From positions 5,065,404 through 5,129,403 of the forward strand of contig NZ_CP042914.1 in the NCBI RefSeq assembly GCF_008065135.1: a DNA stretch of 64,000 nucleotides, read 5' to 3'. Source of the DNA: Roseimaritima ulvae. GTDB taxonomy: Bacteria; Planctomycetota; Planctomycetia; Pirellulales; Pirellulaceae. Made by a program: the position numbers and the translations under genes. The notes under the pieces are model-generated. The model made no database searches, was not told the DNA's origin, and saw nothing but the letters and a program-made list of their open reading frames with translations. This document shows, piece after piece, positions 30,345 to 39,231 of this stretch (the first letter of the stretch is position 1; each line of letters begins with the position of its first letter).

Positions 30345-31055
30345 ATGCGACGACGCGATTTTCTCAAACTCCACGTTGCCTGGGCTCCCCTGGCCGCCCT
30401 GGGCATCTCCGCAGGATGTGCCGGCCGCCGCTATGCTCACATCCTCAAACCGGGCGATACCGATCTGGTGGGCAGCCATCAAGCCGGCTCGGCAGTCTGG
30501 AACCCGCTGGTCGATGAAGCGGTGGCGAAACTGCTGTCACGCTGTCCAACCGTTCAGCCCGCTGCGTACCAAGCCGCCCCCGGCCAACTCCCGCCCCCGC
30601 AGCCCAACGGACCAGCCACGGTCTGTTTCATCGGGATCGAAAACAAAGGCATCGAAGAGCTGGTGGATTTTAAAGACCAGCTGTACGAGCGAATCGATTC
30701 GCAAATCAACGGCAACGCGGGCTTCCGCAGCATCAGCCGCCGGATGGTCGACGCGGCCCTGCTGGAAACCCGCCTGCGGCCCGATTCGCTGTTTGTGCCC
30801 CACAACCGCGACGTGTTCGCCGCCGCTCTCGGCCGCCAAGGCGCGCCGGTCGACCACCTGCTGTACGCTCGCATCACATCGGGCACCACCGAACGCAATG
30901 AGTCCACCCAGCGGGACTATCTGCTGACTTTGGAAATGGTCGACCTGCACAGCGGCGAATACATCAAAGAATCAGCCACGATCAGCAAGGGATACCACAA
31001 ATCGCGAGCCGGCAAGATCTGGAATTACGGTCTGTTCAATCAAGCCGACGGCTGA
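30345..31055 (+). CDS. LpoB-like (penicillin-binding protein activator) lipoprotein
   Basis: 236 residues. A Tat-like MRRRDFLKL start leads into LAALGISAGC, a lipobox. The body matches the LpoB/YcfM family: VCFIGIENKGIEELVDFKDQL, IDSQINGNAGFRSISRRMVDAALLETRL, and DHLLYARITSGTTE. In Proteobacteria LpoB is an outer-membrane lipoprotein that stimulates PBP1B. Its stop overlaps the next start (TGATG) by one base, and that partner resembles the TPR protein that often accompanies LpoB homologues. The gene-free 281 bp before it presumably hold divergent promoters; I see no clear boxes. Confidence 0.83.
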   Translation: MRRRDFLKLHVAWAPLAALGISAGCAGRRYAHILKPGDTDLVGSHQAGSAVWNPLVDEAVAKLLSRCPTVQPAAYQAAPGQLPPPQPNGPATVCFIGIENKGIEELVDFKDQLYERIDSQINGNAGFRSISRRMVDAALLETRLRPDSLFVPHNRDVFAAALGRQGAPVDHLLYARITSGTTERNESTQRDYLLTLEMVDLHSGEYIKESATISKGYHKSRAGKIWNYGLFNQADG

Positions 31056-32491
31056 TGCACGTGAATACGTCCAGCATCCCGTTGCGCGTAGTCAGATTTC
31101 TCGTAGCCACGCTCGCCAGAGCGTGGGGTTCGCGCGGGGCCCACCGTCTGGCGACGGTAGCTACGATGTGCTTGCTGGCCGGTTGTTCGGTTACCCGCGA
31201 TCCGCTGGCCGATGGTCGCGTGGCGTTCCTGCAAGGTGACGTGCAAGCCGCGGAAGAACTGTTTGCTTCAGCAGCCGAAGCCGACGCCCGCTGGGAACCG
31301 GTAGCTCGCATGGATCAAGCCATCGCCCACTTGGCAGCAGGCGAACCCCAAGCGGCCGAACGACTGCTGCGCGATGCCCGTGATCAATTCGACCAGATGC
31401 CCAAGGTCGATCCCTTGGCCGAAGCCCAGTCGATGCTCACCGACGACACCAAACGTCCCTATCGAACGGCCGGCTATGAGCAGGTGATGCTGCGGGCGAT
31501 GTTGGCGATGTGCTCGCTGACCAGCGACGGTGCGGATGCGGAAAGCTATGCCATGCAGGCCCAACTGCGGCAAACCGAATTGGCTCAACAAGCCGAACAG
31601 CGGGGCATCGCCATCGCCGAAGTCTTCCAACCCGTCGCCCTGGCACCCTACCTGCGCGGCGTACTGAGGGAATCCAGCCATCATGATTACGACGACGCGA
31701 CTCGGGCCTACCAATTGGTCGCCGAGTGGCAACCGGCCTTCACCCCGGTGGGCAGCGACATCCAGCGCGCCGCCGGCGGCGTGCACAGTCAACCGGGCCA
31801 CGGGGTGTTGTACGTGTTCGCCTGCGTCGGTCGCGGCCCCGTGCGAGAGGAACGGATCGCCGAAACGACCAGCGACGCGCTGCGGATCGCTTCGCTGGCG
31901 GTCGACAGCGCGGCAGGACAAGCCGCGGTGCCGCGAGTTTCCGACGTGCCGATTGCGGAAATCCTGATCCCACCATCGCCGGCTTTCGGCGTGGGCGTGC
32001 GGATCGACGGACAACCGCGAGCCGCCACGGCCACACTGACCGACGTCGGACGCTTGGCCACGCTGCAAGCCGACGCGGAGCGTCCCTGGACGATCGCACG
32101 GGCGGTGATGCGGCGAGTCACCAAAGAAACCTCGCTCAAAGCCACCAGCAACGCGCTGGCCATGGATGACCAAATGGCGGGCTTGTTCGCCTTCGCCGCC
32201 GGATCGATCTGGGAATCGACGGAGCGTGCGGACCTGCGGTGCTGGGGCCTGCTGCCGCGTGAAATCCAGGTGGCGCGGATCGAATTGCCGGCCGGCTCGC
32301 ATCGGCTGGACCTAGAAGTGCTGGGGCAAACCGCTCAACCGGTGGGCCCGCCACATTCACAACGGGTGGATATCGTCGACGGAAAAAACACCTACCTCCT
32401 GGCCTTTGCCCCGGCCGATCAGGTTGTTGCGGTGACGGGAAATCGCACGCAAAATAGTCCACCGCCTACGCTCCGCGTGGAAAACGAGTAG
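31055..32491 (+). CDS. TPR-type lipoprotein, COG3014-like partner of LpoB
   Basis: 478 residues with lipobox LLAGC at the end of a long leader. A TPR-like helical domain (FLQGDVQAAEELFASAAEAD, PYRTAGYEQVMLRAMLAMCSL) is followed by a beta-rich region with GHGVLYVFACVGRGPVREE and ADQMAGLFAFAAGSIWESTERADLRCW. That order, and the LpoB neighbour, fit the uncharacterised COG3014 family. Oddly, part of the leader (VATLARAWGSRGAHRLATVA) is encoded by a palindromic dispersed repeat at 31102-31166, leaving MCLLAGC immediately after it. It overlaps the LpoB-like gene by one base. Confidence 0.8.
   Translation: MHVNTSSIPLRVVRFLVATLARAWGSRGAHRLATVATMCLLAGCSVTRDPLADGRVAFLQGDVQAAEELFASAAEADARWEPVARMDQAIAHLAAGEPQAAERLLRDARDQFDQMPKVDPLAEAQSMLTDDTKRPYRTAGYEQVMLRAMLAMCSLTSDGADAESYAMQAQLRQTELAQQAEQRGIAIAEVFQPVALAPYLRGVLRESSHHDYDDATRAYQLVAEWQPAFTPVGSDIQRAAGGVHSQPGHGVLYVFACVGRGPVREERIAETTSDALRIASLAVDSAAGQAAVPRVSDVPIAEILIPPSPAFGVGVRIDGQPRAATATLTDVGRLATLQADAERPWTIARAVMRRVTKETSLKATSNALAMDDQMAGLFAFAAGSIWESTERADLRCWGLLPREIQVARIELPAGSHRLDLEVLGQTAQPVGPPHSQRVDIVDGKNTYLLAFAPADQVVAVTGNRTQNSPPPTLRVENE
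31102..31166. repeat. GTAGCC..CGCCAGA palindromic repeat inside a coding sequence
   Basis: The arms CGTAGCCACGCTCGCCAGAG and CCGTCTGGCGACGGTAGCTA face each other around GTGGGGTTCGCGCGGGGCCC. They match the intergenic family at 4178-4284 and 54409-54478. Here the element is in frame and supplies part of the lipoprotein signal peptide. Confidence 0.8.
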
Positions 32492-32546
32492 ACTTTGCAG
32501 CGTTCTTGCTGCCCGCCGCCCGAAGATTTACGAGGATTCCGACCCC

Positions 32547-34046
32547 GTGCCTGCACCTCCCTCTCATCTTGCCATCGACCTGGGCGCCTCAGGCGGGCGC
32601 GTCATCGCCGGTTCCCTGGATAACGGCCAATTGCGGCTGGAGACCACACACCGGTTTGTCAACGATCCCGTGTTTGTGCAGGCCAGCATGCAGTGGGACA
32701 CGCTGGGATTGTGGCGAGAAATCCAAACCGGCCTGAAACTCGCCGCCCAACAAGCCGAAGCGGCCGGCGGTTCAATTCGCTCGGTGGGCGTCGACACTTG
32801 GGGCGTCGATTACGTGCTGCTGGGCAGCGACAACCAGCCCGTCGCGCCGGCCTACCATTACCGCGACCATCGCAATGACGGGATGGTGGAAAAGGCCTTC
32901 GAAATCGTTCCCCGAGACGAAATCTTCGCCGCCACGGGGCTGCAGTTCATGCAGATTAATTCGCTGTATCAATTGCTGTCCGCCCAGCAAACGAATCCGC
33001 AACGACTGCAGTTGGCGGAAAGCTTTTTGATGATGGCGGACTATTTCCATTGGTTGCTGTGCGGCGAACGCTCGGTCGAAATCACCAACGCTTCGACCAG
33101 CCAAATGCTGAATCCGCAAACCGGCGATTGGGCGGGAGCGTTGATCGAACGCATGGGCCTGCCACGACGCATCTTCGGCCCGCTTTCCCAACCGGGCACC
33201 GTGTTGGCGCCGATCCAGCCCTCGGTGGCCGCACGCACCGGTCTGAACGACGTGCCCGTGATCCTGCCCGCGTCGCACGACACCGCTTCGGCCGTGCTCG
33301 CCGTCCCCGCGCAAGGCTTTGCACCGGAGAAACCGGATTGGTGTTACATCAGCAGCGGCACGTGGTCGCTGATGGGCTGCGAGCTGCCCGCGCCGTTGGT
33401 CAACGCCCGCTGTGCGGAATTAAATTTCACCAACGAAGGCGGCGTCCGCGGCAGTACGCGGTTATTGAAAAACATCGGCGGGCTGTGGGTCTTCCAACAG
33501 ATCCGGGCGGCGTTGGAGCGACGGGGACAAGCCGCCTCGTGGTCCGAGATGGTGGCCGAGGCCGAACAGTCACCGCCCTTCGCCCTGTTGATCGACCCGG
33601 ACCACGAAGAATTCCTGGCGCCGGCCGATATGGTCGATGCGATCTGCGGCTACGCCGGTCGCAGCGGGCAACCGGTGCCAGCGGACAACGGCGCGTTGTA
33701 TCGCGCGGCCCTGGAAGGCTTGGCGTTGCGGTACCGCATCTGTCTGGAAATGTTGGAATCGTTGGTGGGCAATTCGATTCGCACGATTCACGTCGTCGGC
33801 GGCGGTTCGATGAACCATTTGCTGTGCCAGATGACTGCCGATGCCTGTCGCCGAGAAGTCGTCGCCGGTCCGGGCGAAGCCACGGCCACGGGCAACGTGC
33901 TGATGCAAATGATCGGCAGCGGCCTGTTGCAGTCGGTCGACGAAGCTCGAGCATTGGTGCGAGACAGCATGCAGCCGACCACCTTCGAACCCCGCAACCC
34001 AGACCCCTGGGACGAAGCCGCCGAGAAATTTGTCCAGCTGCCCTAA
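32547..34046 (+). CDS. rhaB: Rhamnulokinase
   Basis: FGGY-family sugar kinase, 499 residues, phosphorylating L-rhamnulose to L-rhamnulose 1-phosphate. The N-terminal phosphate loop is AIDLGASGGRV, followed by VGVDTWGVDYVLL, YHYRDHRNDGM, SHDTASAVLAVP, YISSGTWSLMGCELP and VVGGGSMNHLLCQMTADACRR, all RhaB hallmarks. The start is a GTG at 32547 with GAGG eleven bases upstream. rhaA and rhaD are not in the window. Rhamnose use fits the sulfatase and esterase content. The heptamer repeat array follows its 3' end. Confidence 0.94.
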   Translation: MPAPPSHLAIDLGASGGRVIAGSLDNGQLRLETTHRFVNDPVFVQASMQWDTLGLWREIQTGLKLAAQQAEAAGGSIRSVGVDTWGVDYVLLGSDNQPVAPAYHYRDHRNDGMVEKAFEIVPRDEIFAATGLQFMQINSLYQLLSAQQTNPQRLQLAESFLMMADYFHWLLCGERSVEITNASTSQMLNPQTGDWAGALIERMGLPRRIFGPLSQPGTVLAPIQPSVAARTGLNDVPVILPASHDTASAVLAVPAQGFAPEKPDWCYISSGTWSLMGCELPAPLVNARCAELNFTNEGGVRGSTRLLKNIGGLWVFQQIRAALERRGQAASWSEMVAEAEQSPPFALLIDPDHEEFLAPADMVDAICGYAGRSGQPVPADNGALYRAALEGLALRYRICLEMLESLVGNSIRTIHVVGGGSMNHLLCQMTADACRREVVAGPGEATATGNVLMQMIGSGLLQSVDEARALVRDSMQPTTFEPRNPDPWDEAAEKFVQLP

Positions 34047-34080
34047 GCCAGCCGCGGAGGGTGGAGCAGGGCGTCGCAAT

Positions 34081-34119
34081 CGTTTAACCCGTAGCCGCAG
34101 GCGCCGGCGAATACGGGCT
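34081..34119 (+). repeat. CGTTTAACCC-family dispersed repeat
   Basis: CGTTTAACCCGTAGCCGCAG followed by GCGCCGGCGAATACGGG. The same extended form (with GGCGTCGGCGAATACG) occurs at 54203-54240. Confidence 0.65.
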
Positions 34120-34180
34120 CGGCAGCCAACGACGATGCATCGCACCGCACACTCGCCCACGAACATTGGGTCGACCGCTC

Positions 34181-34607
34181 AATTCTCAAATCACAAATCA
34201 CAAATCACAAATCACAAATCACAAATCACAAATCACAATTCACAATTCACAATTCACAATTCACAATTCACAATTCACAATTCTCAATTCTCAATTCTCA
34301 ATTCTCAATTCTCAATTCTCAATTCTCAATTCTCAATTCTCAATTCTCAATTCTCAATTCTCAATTCTCAATTCTCAATTCTCAATTCTCAATTCTCAAT
34401 TCTCAATTCTCAATTCTCAATTCTCAAATCTCAAATCTCAAATCTCAAATCTCAAATCTCAAATCTCAAATCTCAAATCTCAAATCTCAAATCTCAAGAC
34501 TCAAGACTCAAGACTCAAGACTCAAGACTCAAGACTCAAGACTCAAGACTCAAGACTCAAGACTCAAGACTCAAGACTCAAGACTCAAGACTCAAGACTC
34601 AAGACTC
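34181..34607 (+). repeat. 61-unit heptanucleotide tandem array in homogeneous blocks
   Basis: 427 bp of uninterrupted 7-bp units, in order: AATTCTC x1, AAATCAC x7, AATTCAC x6, AATTCTC x21, AAATCTC x10, AAGACTC x16 (counted by hand). The first 45 units contain no G on this strand and are 5/7 A+T, in sharp contrast to the GC-rich surroundings. Because 7 is not a multiple of 3, all three plus frames stay open and read related heptapeptides, but no start or stop context suggests translation. It ends 27 bp before the ATG of the next gene, so copy-number change could alter that gene's promoter. Confidence 0.97.
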
Positions 34608-34634
34608 AAGTCAACCAACTAGGAAATCAATTTT

Positions 34635-35675
34635 ATGCGTGCAGGGATTTTGGGTGTCGGGTTCATGGGCTGGATCCACTATCTGGCCTACCAAGCCTCC
34701 GAGCGGGCCGAGTTGGTCGCTTTTTGCAGCCGCGATGCCGGCAAACGCAGCGGCGACTGGCGTGGCATCAAAGGTAATTTTGGGCCCCCGGCCGAACAGA
34801 TCGACGTCTCGCAACTGGCCACCTACGAGACCCTGGATCAGATGTTGGCCGATGATTCGATCGATCTGATCGATATCTGTCTGCCGCCGCACCTGCACGT
34901 CGACGCGGTCAAAAAATGTTTGGCAGCCGGGAAAAAAGTGCTGTGCGAAAAACCGCTTGCCCTGACCGGCGAAGCCGCGGCGACGCTGGCAGCCCAGGCC
35001 GCTCCCGGTCAATTGCTGGTCGCTCACATCCTGCCTTTCATGCCCGAATTCCGCTTCGTCGCCGACGCGGCTCGCGAAGGACGCTTTGGCAAACTGCTGG
35101 GCGGGACCTTTAAACGCGTGATCGGACCGCCCGACTGGATCCCCGATTTCTACGATGCGGATCGCGTTGGCGGCCCGCTGATGGACTTGCACGTCCACGA
35201 CGCGCACTTCATCCGCATGCTGTTTGGCATGCCCCGCAGCGTGTTTACGCGTGGCCGCATGCGTGGCGACACGCCTCAATATTTCGAATCGACCTTTTCC
35301 ACCGCCGATCCGGACGTGGTCTTGTCGGCTTGCAGCGGCGTGATCGATCAACCCGGTCGCCCCTTCACGCACGGCTACGAAGTGCATTTCGAACAGGCCA
35401 CGGTGCGGTTTGAATTTGCCGCGTTCAGCGACGGTGAGTCCTCGCTGGTGCCGCTGGTCGTGTTCCACGCCGACGGTTCGATCGAACACCCGCAGCTGGG
35501 CGACGGCGATCCCGTGCAGTCGTTTGTGCTGGAAATCGATGCCGCCGCGGCGGCCGTGGACGAAGGCCAGATTCACCCCGCTCTGGACGGCAACATCGCC
35601 GCCGATGCGTTACGATTGTGTGATGCCCAGCTGGAAAGTGTCCGCACGGGCAAACCGGTTACAATAGCAGAGTAG
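34635..35675 (+). CDS. Gfo/Idh/MocA-family oxidoreductase (cytoplasmic)
   Basis: 346 residues without a leader. The Rossmann motif GVGFMG is at 7-12, EKP at 105-107 (VLCEKPLAL), and GGPLMDLHVHDAHFIRMLFG carries the conserved family Asp/His residues. It should act on a sugar or inositol-type substrate with NAD(P). An in-frame stop at 34620-34622 fixes the start, which has AGGA about ten bases upstream. The gene begins right behind the heptamer array and 589 bp after rhaB; a shared role with rhaB in deoxysugar use is possible but not shown. Confidence 0.9.
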   Translation: MRAGILGVGFMGWIHYLAYQASERAELVAFCSRDAGKRSGDWRGIKGNFGPPAEQIDVSQLATYETLDQMLADDSIDLIDICLPPHLHVDAVKKCLAAGKKVLCEKPLALTGEAAATLAAQAAPGQLLVAHILPFMPEFRFVADAAREGRFGKLLGGTFKRVIGPPDWIPDFYDADRVGGPLMDLHVHDAHFIRMLFGMPRSVFTRGRMRGDTPQYFESTFSTADPDVVLSACSGVIDQPGRPFTHGYEVHFEQATVRFEFAAFSDGESSLVPLVVFHADGSIEHPQLGDGDPVQSFVLEIDAAAAAVDEGQIHPALDGNIAADALRLCDAQLESVRTGKPVTIAE

Positions 35676-35697
35676 TAGCCCGCTGCCCCGACCGCGT

Positions 35698-35741
35698 TTT
35701 ACCCTCCCTGTGAGAGGGTCGCGAGGAACGAGCGGGGAAGG
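35698..35741. repeat. Partial CACCCTCCC-family repeat
   Basis: TTTACCCTCCCTGTGAGAGG then GTCGCGAGGAACGAGCGGGG, one arm of the larger element seen at 11898. It lies between the oxidoreductase and the iron-sulfur protein gene and explains an artefactual N-terminal extension of the latter's open frame. Confidence 0.65.
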
Positions 35742-35851
35742 TGTATGCGGCTGGCAAGTCGTCCACGACGCTGCCACGCCATGCGAACGCCCGGCCTTCC
35801 CAGAGCGAGGGCGAACCGAGTTTTCCATCCCACAACCCCACAATAGTCCAC

Positions 35852-36859
35852 GTGATTCAAACGATCTCCACCGCCCCGTTGACGGTCGTCGTTTCCAAAG
35901 GCCAATCCAGAGCGCCGGATAAGCGTGCGCTGGAATCGACCGTGGCTGAAGCGGCGGCGACGCGGGATGGGGTCAACGTGTTGGTCATCCCCCACCTGTA
36001 CGACCTGCCACCGAACGGCGATACGATCACCCAGCTGCGGGCGATCGAAGGCGACATCGTGCTGCTGACCTGGATCTTTCCGCGGGCGGCTCACTGGGTG
36101 TTGGACCGAGCCGGCATCCGCGGGCAGTTTGGCGAAGTCGAACTGAGCGAGGAATTAGACGAAGACGAGCAGGTCGATGCGGCGGAAATGGACGATAACC
36201 CGCTGAGCGATCGGGTAATCGATGAATTCCCCCGCCCGGATCGCACGATCTATACGCTCGACCTGCGACTGGCCACCGGCCCCGAACCCTTCCTGGACGA
36301 AATCGATCGCATCCAGCGAACACAGGGCGCCGACGGCGTGAGCCCCGCGGCCCCGCCGCCTGCCGCAGCGTCCAACGGCCTGTTTCAGATCGAAGAGACC
36401 ACGGCGCGGCGTTGGTATCCGGTGATCGATTTCAGTCGCTGCACCAACTGCATGGAGTGCATCGATTTTTGTTTGTTCGGCGTGTATGGCGTCGACGACG
36501 TCGATACGATTCTGGTCGAACAGCCGGACAGTTGTCGCAAGGGCTGCCCGGCCTGCAGCCGCGTCTGCCCGGCCAACGCGATCATTTTTCCTCAGCACAA
36601 AGCACCGGGAATCGCCGGCAGCGCGGCGGTCGACGGGGGCGGTTTAAAAATTGATTTATCGTTGTTGTTCGGAGCCCCCGACAAAGACGAAGACCCGATC
36701 GCGGTGGCGGCGCGAGAACGCGATGAACAGTTACTGCTGACCGGTCGCGAAGCGGTCGGCATCGACGACAAATTGGCCAAGCGACAGAGTGAACGAAAGC
36801 AAGGCCCCAAAGACGACCTCGACGATCTGCTGGACGAGCTGGACGCGATGGAACTGTAG
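35852..36859 (+). CDS. Protein with C-terminal pair of 4Fe-4S clusters
   Basis: 335 residues from a GTG at 35852; the upstream in-frame extension is repeat-derived. The first ~130 residues form an alpha/beta-like domain (LTVVVSKGQSRAPDKRALE, VNVLVIPHLYDLPPNGDTI). An acidic stretch follows. Residues 197-207 hold CTNCMECIDFC and 228-240 hold CRKGCPACSRVCP, giving Cys spacing for two [4Fe-4S] clusters. The C terminus is charged (DDLDDLLDELDAMEL). It looks like a cytoplasmic electron carrier or an oxidoreductase subunit. No redox partner gene is adjacent, and I do not recognise the N-terminal domain. Confidence 0.8.
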   Translation: MIQTISTAPLTVVVSKGQSRAPDKRALESTVAEAAATRDGVNVLVIPHLYDLPPNGDTITQLRAIEGDIVLLTWIFPRAAHWVLDRAGIRGQFGEVELSEELDEDEQVDAAEMDDNPLSDRVIDEFPRPDRTIYTLDLRLATGPEPFLDEIDRIQRTQGADGVSPAAPPPAAASNGLFQIEETTARRWYPVIDFSRCTNCMECIDFCLFGVYGVDDVDTILVEQPDSCRKGCPACSRVCPANAIIFPQHKAPGIAGSAAVDGGGLKIDLSLLFGAPDKDEDPIAVAARERDEQLLLTGREAVGIDDKLAKRQSERKQGPKDDLDDLLDELDAMEL

Positions 36860-36909
36860 CCGGCGGTCGGAGTGTCGTGGCAGGTGTCAGACAACGGTGA
36901 GGCAGGCGG

Positions 36910-37611
36910 ATGATCCCAATCCAACCCTTGCAGCGAAATCGTCCCGCTCGGTTGCAACATCTCCAACGCCTCGCCGCCTGGGGGCTGTTGGCGCTGCTGA
37001 CCAAAGTCCTACTGGCGATCCTGGTTGAGTATCGCCATTACTTTCCGCCCGATTTTGATGTCGCGTTTCTGACCGGGCGACGAACGATGTTTGTGGGCTG
37101 GTACCCCGCGGCCTTCTACACACATATCCTCAGCGGTCCCATCGTATTGGTATTGGGTGCATTGCTGATGTTCAGCGGTTCGCGGCCTCATTTACGCTCG
37201 GTGCATCGTCGCGTAGCGCGCGTCCAGATGCTGCTGCTGTTTGTCGCCCTGGTGCCGAGCGGCCTTCTGCTGGCCAGTCAAGCTCAGGCGGGACCGCTGG
37301 CGGGATGGGGCTTCGCCGGCTTGTCGCTGACCACCGCCGCGACGGCGGCCGCCGCCGTTTACTTTGCGACCACCGGCGACTTGCAGGCCCACCGTCGCTG
37401 GGCAACGCGCTGCCTGCTGCTGCTGGTTTCGCCCCTGTTGCTGCGGCTCACCGCGGGGCTGGCGATCATGACGCATCTGGATTCCGATGGCTTCTACCAG
37501 GCCAATGCCTGGCTCAGCTGGTTGATTCCGCTGGCCGGATTCGAACTTTGGCGTCGGTTCGGCCGCCTCCACTCCCTCGTCCCTCCGATTCAGGAACCCA
37601 GCCATGCGTGA
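36910..37611 (+). CDS. DUF2306-type integral membrane protein
   Basis: 233 residues with about six hydrophobic segments. Segment two onward matches DUF2306: [20 protein letters not shown], then [27 protein letters not shown], and [23 protein letters not shown], with the conserved His residues of that family (YTHI, VHRR, AHRRW). Function is not established for the family. GAGG lies nine bases before the ATG. Its last 8 bp overlap the DUF1559 gene, so the two are co-translated. Confidence 0.82.
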   Translation: MIPIQPLQRNRPARLQHLQRLAAWGLLALLTKVLLAILVEYRHYFPPDFDVAFLTGRRTMFVGWYPAAFYTHILSGPIVLVLGALLMFSGSRPHLRSVHRRVARVQMLLLFVALVPSGLLLASQAQAGPLAGWGFAGLSLTTAATAAAAVYFATTGDLQAHRRWATRCLLLLVSPLLLRLTAGLAIMTHLDSDGFYQANAWLSWLIPLAGFELWRRFGRLHSLVPPIQEPSHA

Positions 37612-38680
37612 TTCAAAGCCGACGGTTTGCCGGACCGCCCCCGCCGGCTTTACGCTGGTCGAACTGCTGGTCGTGCTGGCCATTATCGTCATTGTGGCGG
37701 CCTTGTTTTTGCCCGCGGTCCGTTCGTCGAAGGAAGCCGCCCGGCGGATGTCCTGCGGCAACAACTTAAAGCAGTTGGGACTCGCATTGCATAATTATCA
37801 TGACACCCACTCGCACTTCCCCGCGGCCATGGGAGGCACGCTCGGCGGCACATCGGACCGCGACAGCAACGCGGGGCGATTGAGCGGGTTGGTGGCGATG
37901 CTGCCGTTTCTCGAACAGCCCGGCTTATGGCAACAGCTCCAGCAGCCCAGCGAACACGACGGAGTGACATATCCGGCGATGGGCCCGGCCCCGTGGGTCG
38001 CCGAGTACCCGGTTTGGAGCCGGCAGTTGAGCACGTTGGCTTGCGCCAGCGCCGCGCCGCAGTCGTCCGGTCTGGGCCGTACCAATTACGCCTTCAGCAT
38101 CGGCGACCTGGCCGTGCAGATCCATGATCCCGGTGTGCTGCGCGGCGCGTTTGCGTGCGGCCAGACATCCCGCCTGGACGACATCGCCGACGGCGCCAGT
38201 TATACGTTGGCGATGGCCGAAATCGGCACGCGGGACGGTCGGGCCGTGCAGGGGCAGTTTGCCGTGAACCAATCTAACCAGATCCTGAAGGATCCATCCG
38301 CATGCTTCGCCACTTCGGCGGACGAGCACTACGCATCCCAGCAACCGCTCAGCGACGACGGACGAGGCGGTCGCTGGGCGGATGGGGCGGCCGGCTATGG
38401 ACTGGTCCAGACAATCCTGCCGCCCAACAGTCCCAGCTGTGCCGTGGGCGGCATCGAAGCGGTCGATGGGATTTACTCCGCCGGCAGTTACCATCCCGGC
38501 GGATCGCAGATCGTAAAACTGGACGGAGCGGTGAGCTTTATCACCGCCGATGTCGATACCGGACAAACCTCCGCAGCCCCGCTATCGCCGCAGCGTTTAC
38601 AAGCCGGTCCGGTGCCAAGTCCCTACGGAATCTGGGGAGCGTTAGGCACCGCCGCCGGTGAAGAAACATCAGCCGATTGA
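37604..38680 (+). CDS. DUF1559 protein with prepilin-type N terminus
   Basis: 358 residues. A type IV prepilin-like leader, [26 protein letters not shown], precedes the planctomycetal signature [37 protein letters not shown]. The C-terminal H-x9-DG motif region is seen as [19 protein letters not shown]. Such proteins are expanded in Planctomycetes and are presumed to be exported and processed by a prepilin peptidase into pseudopilins or surface fibres; this is inference from the leader. It overlaps the DUF2306 gene by 8 bp. Confidence 0.93.
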   Translation: MRDSKPTVCRTAPAGFTLVELLVVLAIIVIVAALFLPAVRSSKEAARRMSCGNNLKQLGLALHNYHDTHSHFPAAMGGTLGGTSDRDSNAGRLSGLVAMLPFLEQPGLWQQLQQPSEHDGVTYPAMGPAPWVAEYPVWSRQLSTLACASAAPQSSGLGRTNYAFSIGDLAVQIHDPGVLRGAFACGQTSRLDDIADGASYTLAMAEIGTRDGRAVQGQFAVNQSNQILKDPSACFATSADEHYASQQPLSDDGRGGRWADGAAGYGLVQTILPPNSPSCAVGGIEAVDGIYSAGSYHPGGSQIVKLDGAVSFITADVDTGQTSAAPLSPQRLQAGPVPSPYGIWGALGTAAGEETSAD

Positions 38681-38692
38681 GGCTGAAAGGAG

Positions 38693-39166
38693 TTAAGGCC
38701 ATCGAAGGTCAGGATTTCGTGGGCGGTGAAACGAGTGGCAGCGTACGATCAGGGTGATGGCGTAAACGGCCCAGCAAGACGCAAACAACTGCAAGGCCAG
38801 CACCGGAGACTTGTGTGTTGGTAACCAGTTCGCGGCAACCAAGACGTCATAGTTTGTCATCGAAACAATCAAGGCGATCGGATATATACAGCATATCAAT
38901 GCCGTCCAGGGAAACCGCCGGAAGGAGGAGCGACGGATCCCAAGTCCGTTTACCGTGATCATGTACGCAACTAGGTCGATGAACGCGTAATCCGTCCAAT
39001 GGGCGACCACTAGAGGCCAGGCACATTGATAGATTCCCAAGCCGCAGACGACACGCCGCGTACGGCTTGCCATCGCTTTAGGAATCCCCGTGAGTTCGAC
39101 CTGCGTCGACTCGACTTCTAGCTGCGTGTCCGATGGCGGTTGATAGGGATTGTGGATCGTATCCAA
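38693..39166 (-). CDS. Small membrane protein with NPYQPP N terminus
   Basis: 157 residues. It begins MDTIHNPYQPPSD; an NPY[QR]xP start is a recurrent feature of small planctomycetal membrane proteins of unknown role. Four hydrophobic segments follow, with Arg-rich loops (ASRTRRVV, GIRRSSFRRF). The start is a TTG at 39166; the next in-frame ATG would delete the NPYQPP motif, so TTG is preferred. It converges with the DUF1559 gene, 12 bp apart. Confidence 0.65.
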   Translation of the reverse strand: MDTIHNPYQPPSDTQLEVESTQVELTGIPKAMASRTRRVVCGLGIYQCAWPLVVAHWTDYAFIDLVAYMITVNGLGIRRSSFRRFPWTALICCIYPIALIVSMTNYDVLVAANWLPTHKSPVLALQLFASCWAVYAITLIVRCHSFHRPRNPDLRWP

Positions 39167-39231
39167 CCTTGCGATTAGGAAACGGAAAATGCAGCGTACG
39201 AGGCGTTAGGGGCTTGCTGGCCAGTGGCTGC

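Noticed and set aside
34181-34607. Possible CRISPR array
   Set aside because: Units are 7 bp with no spacers.
34030-34869. Open frames through the heptamer array (also 34166-34777)
   Set aside because: Openness is forced by the 7-bp unit in every plus frame, and both frames run out of phase into the Gfo/Idh gene; no ribosome-binding site.
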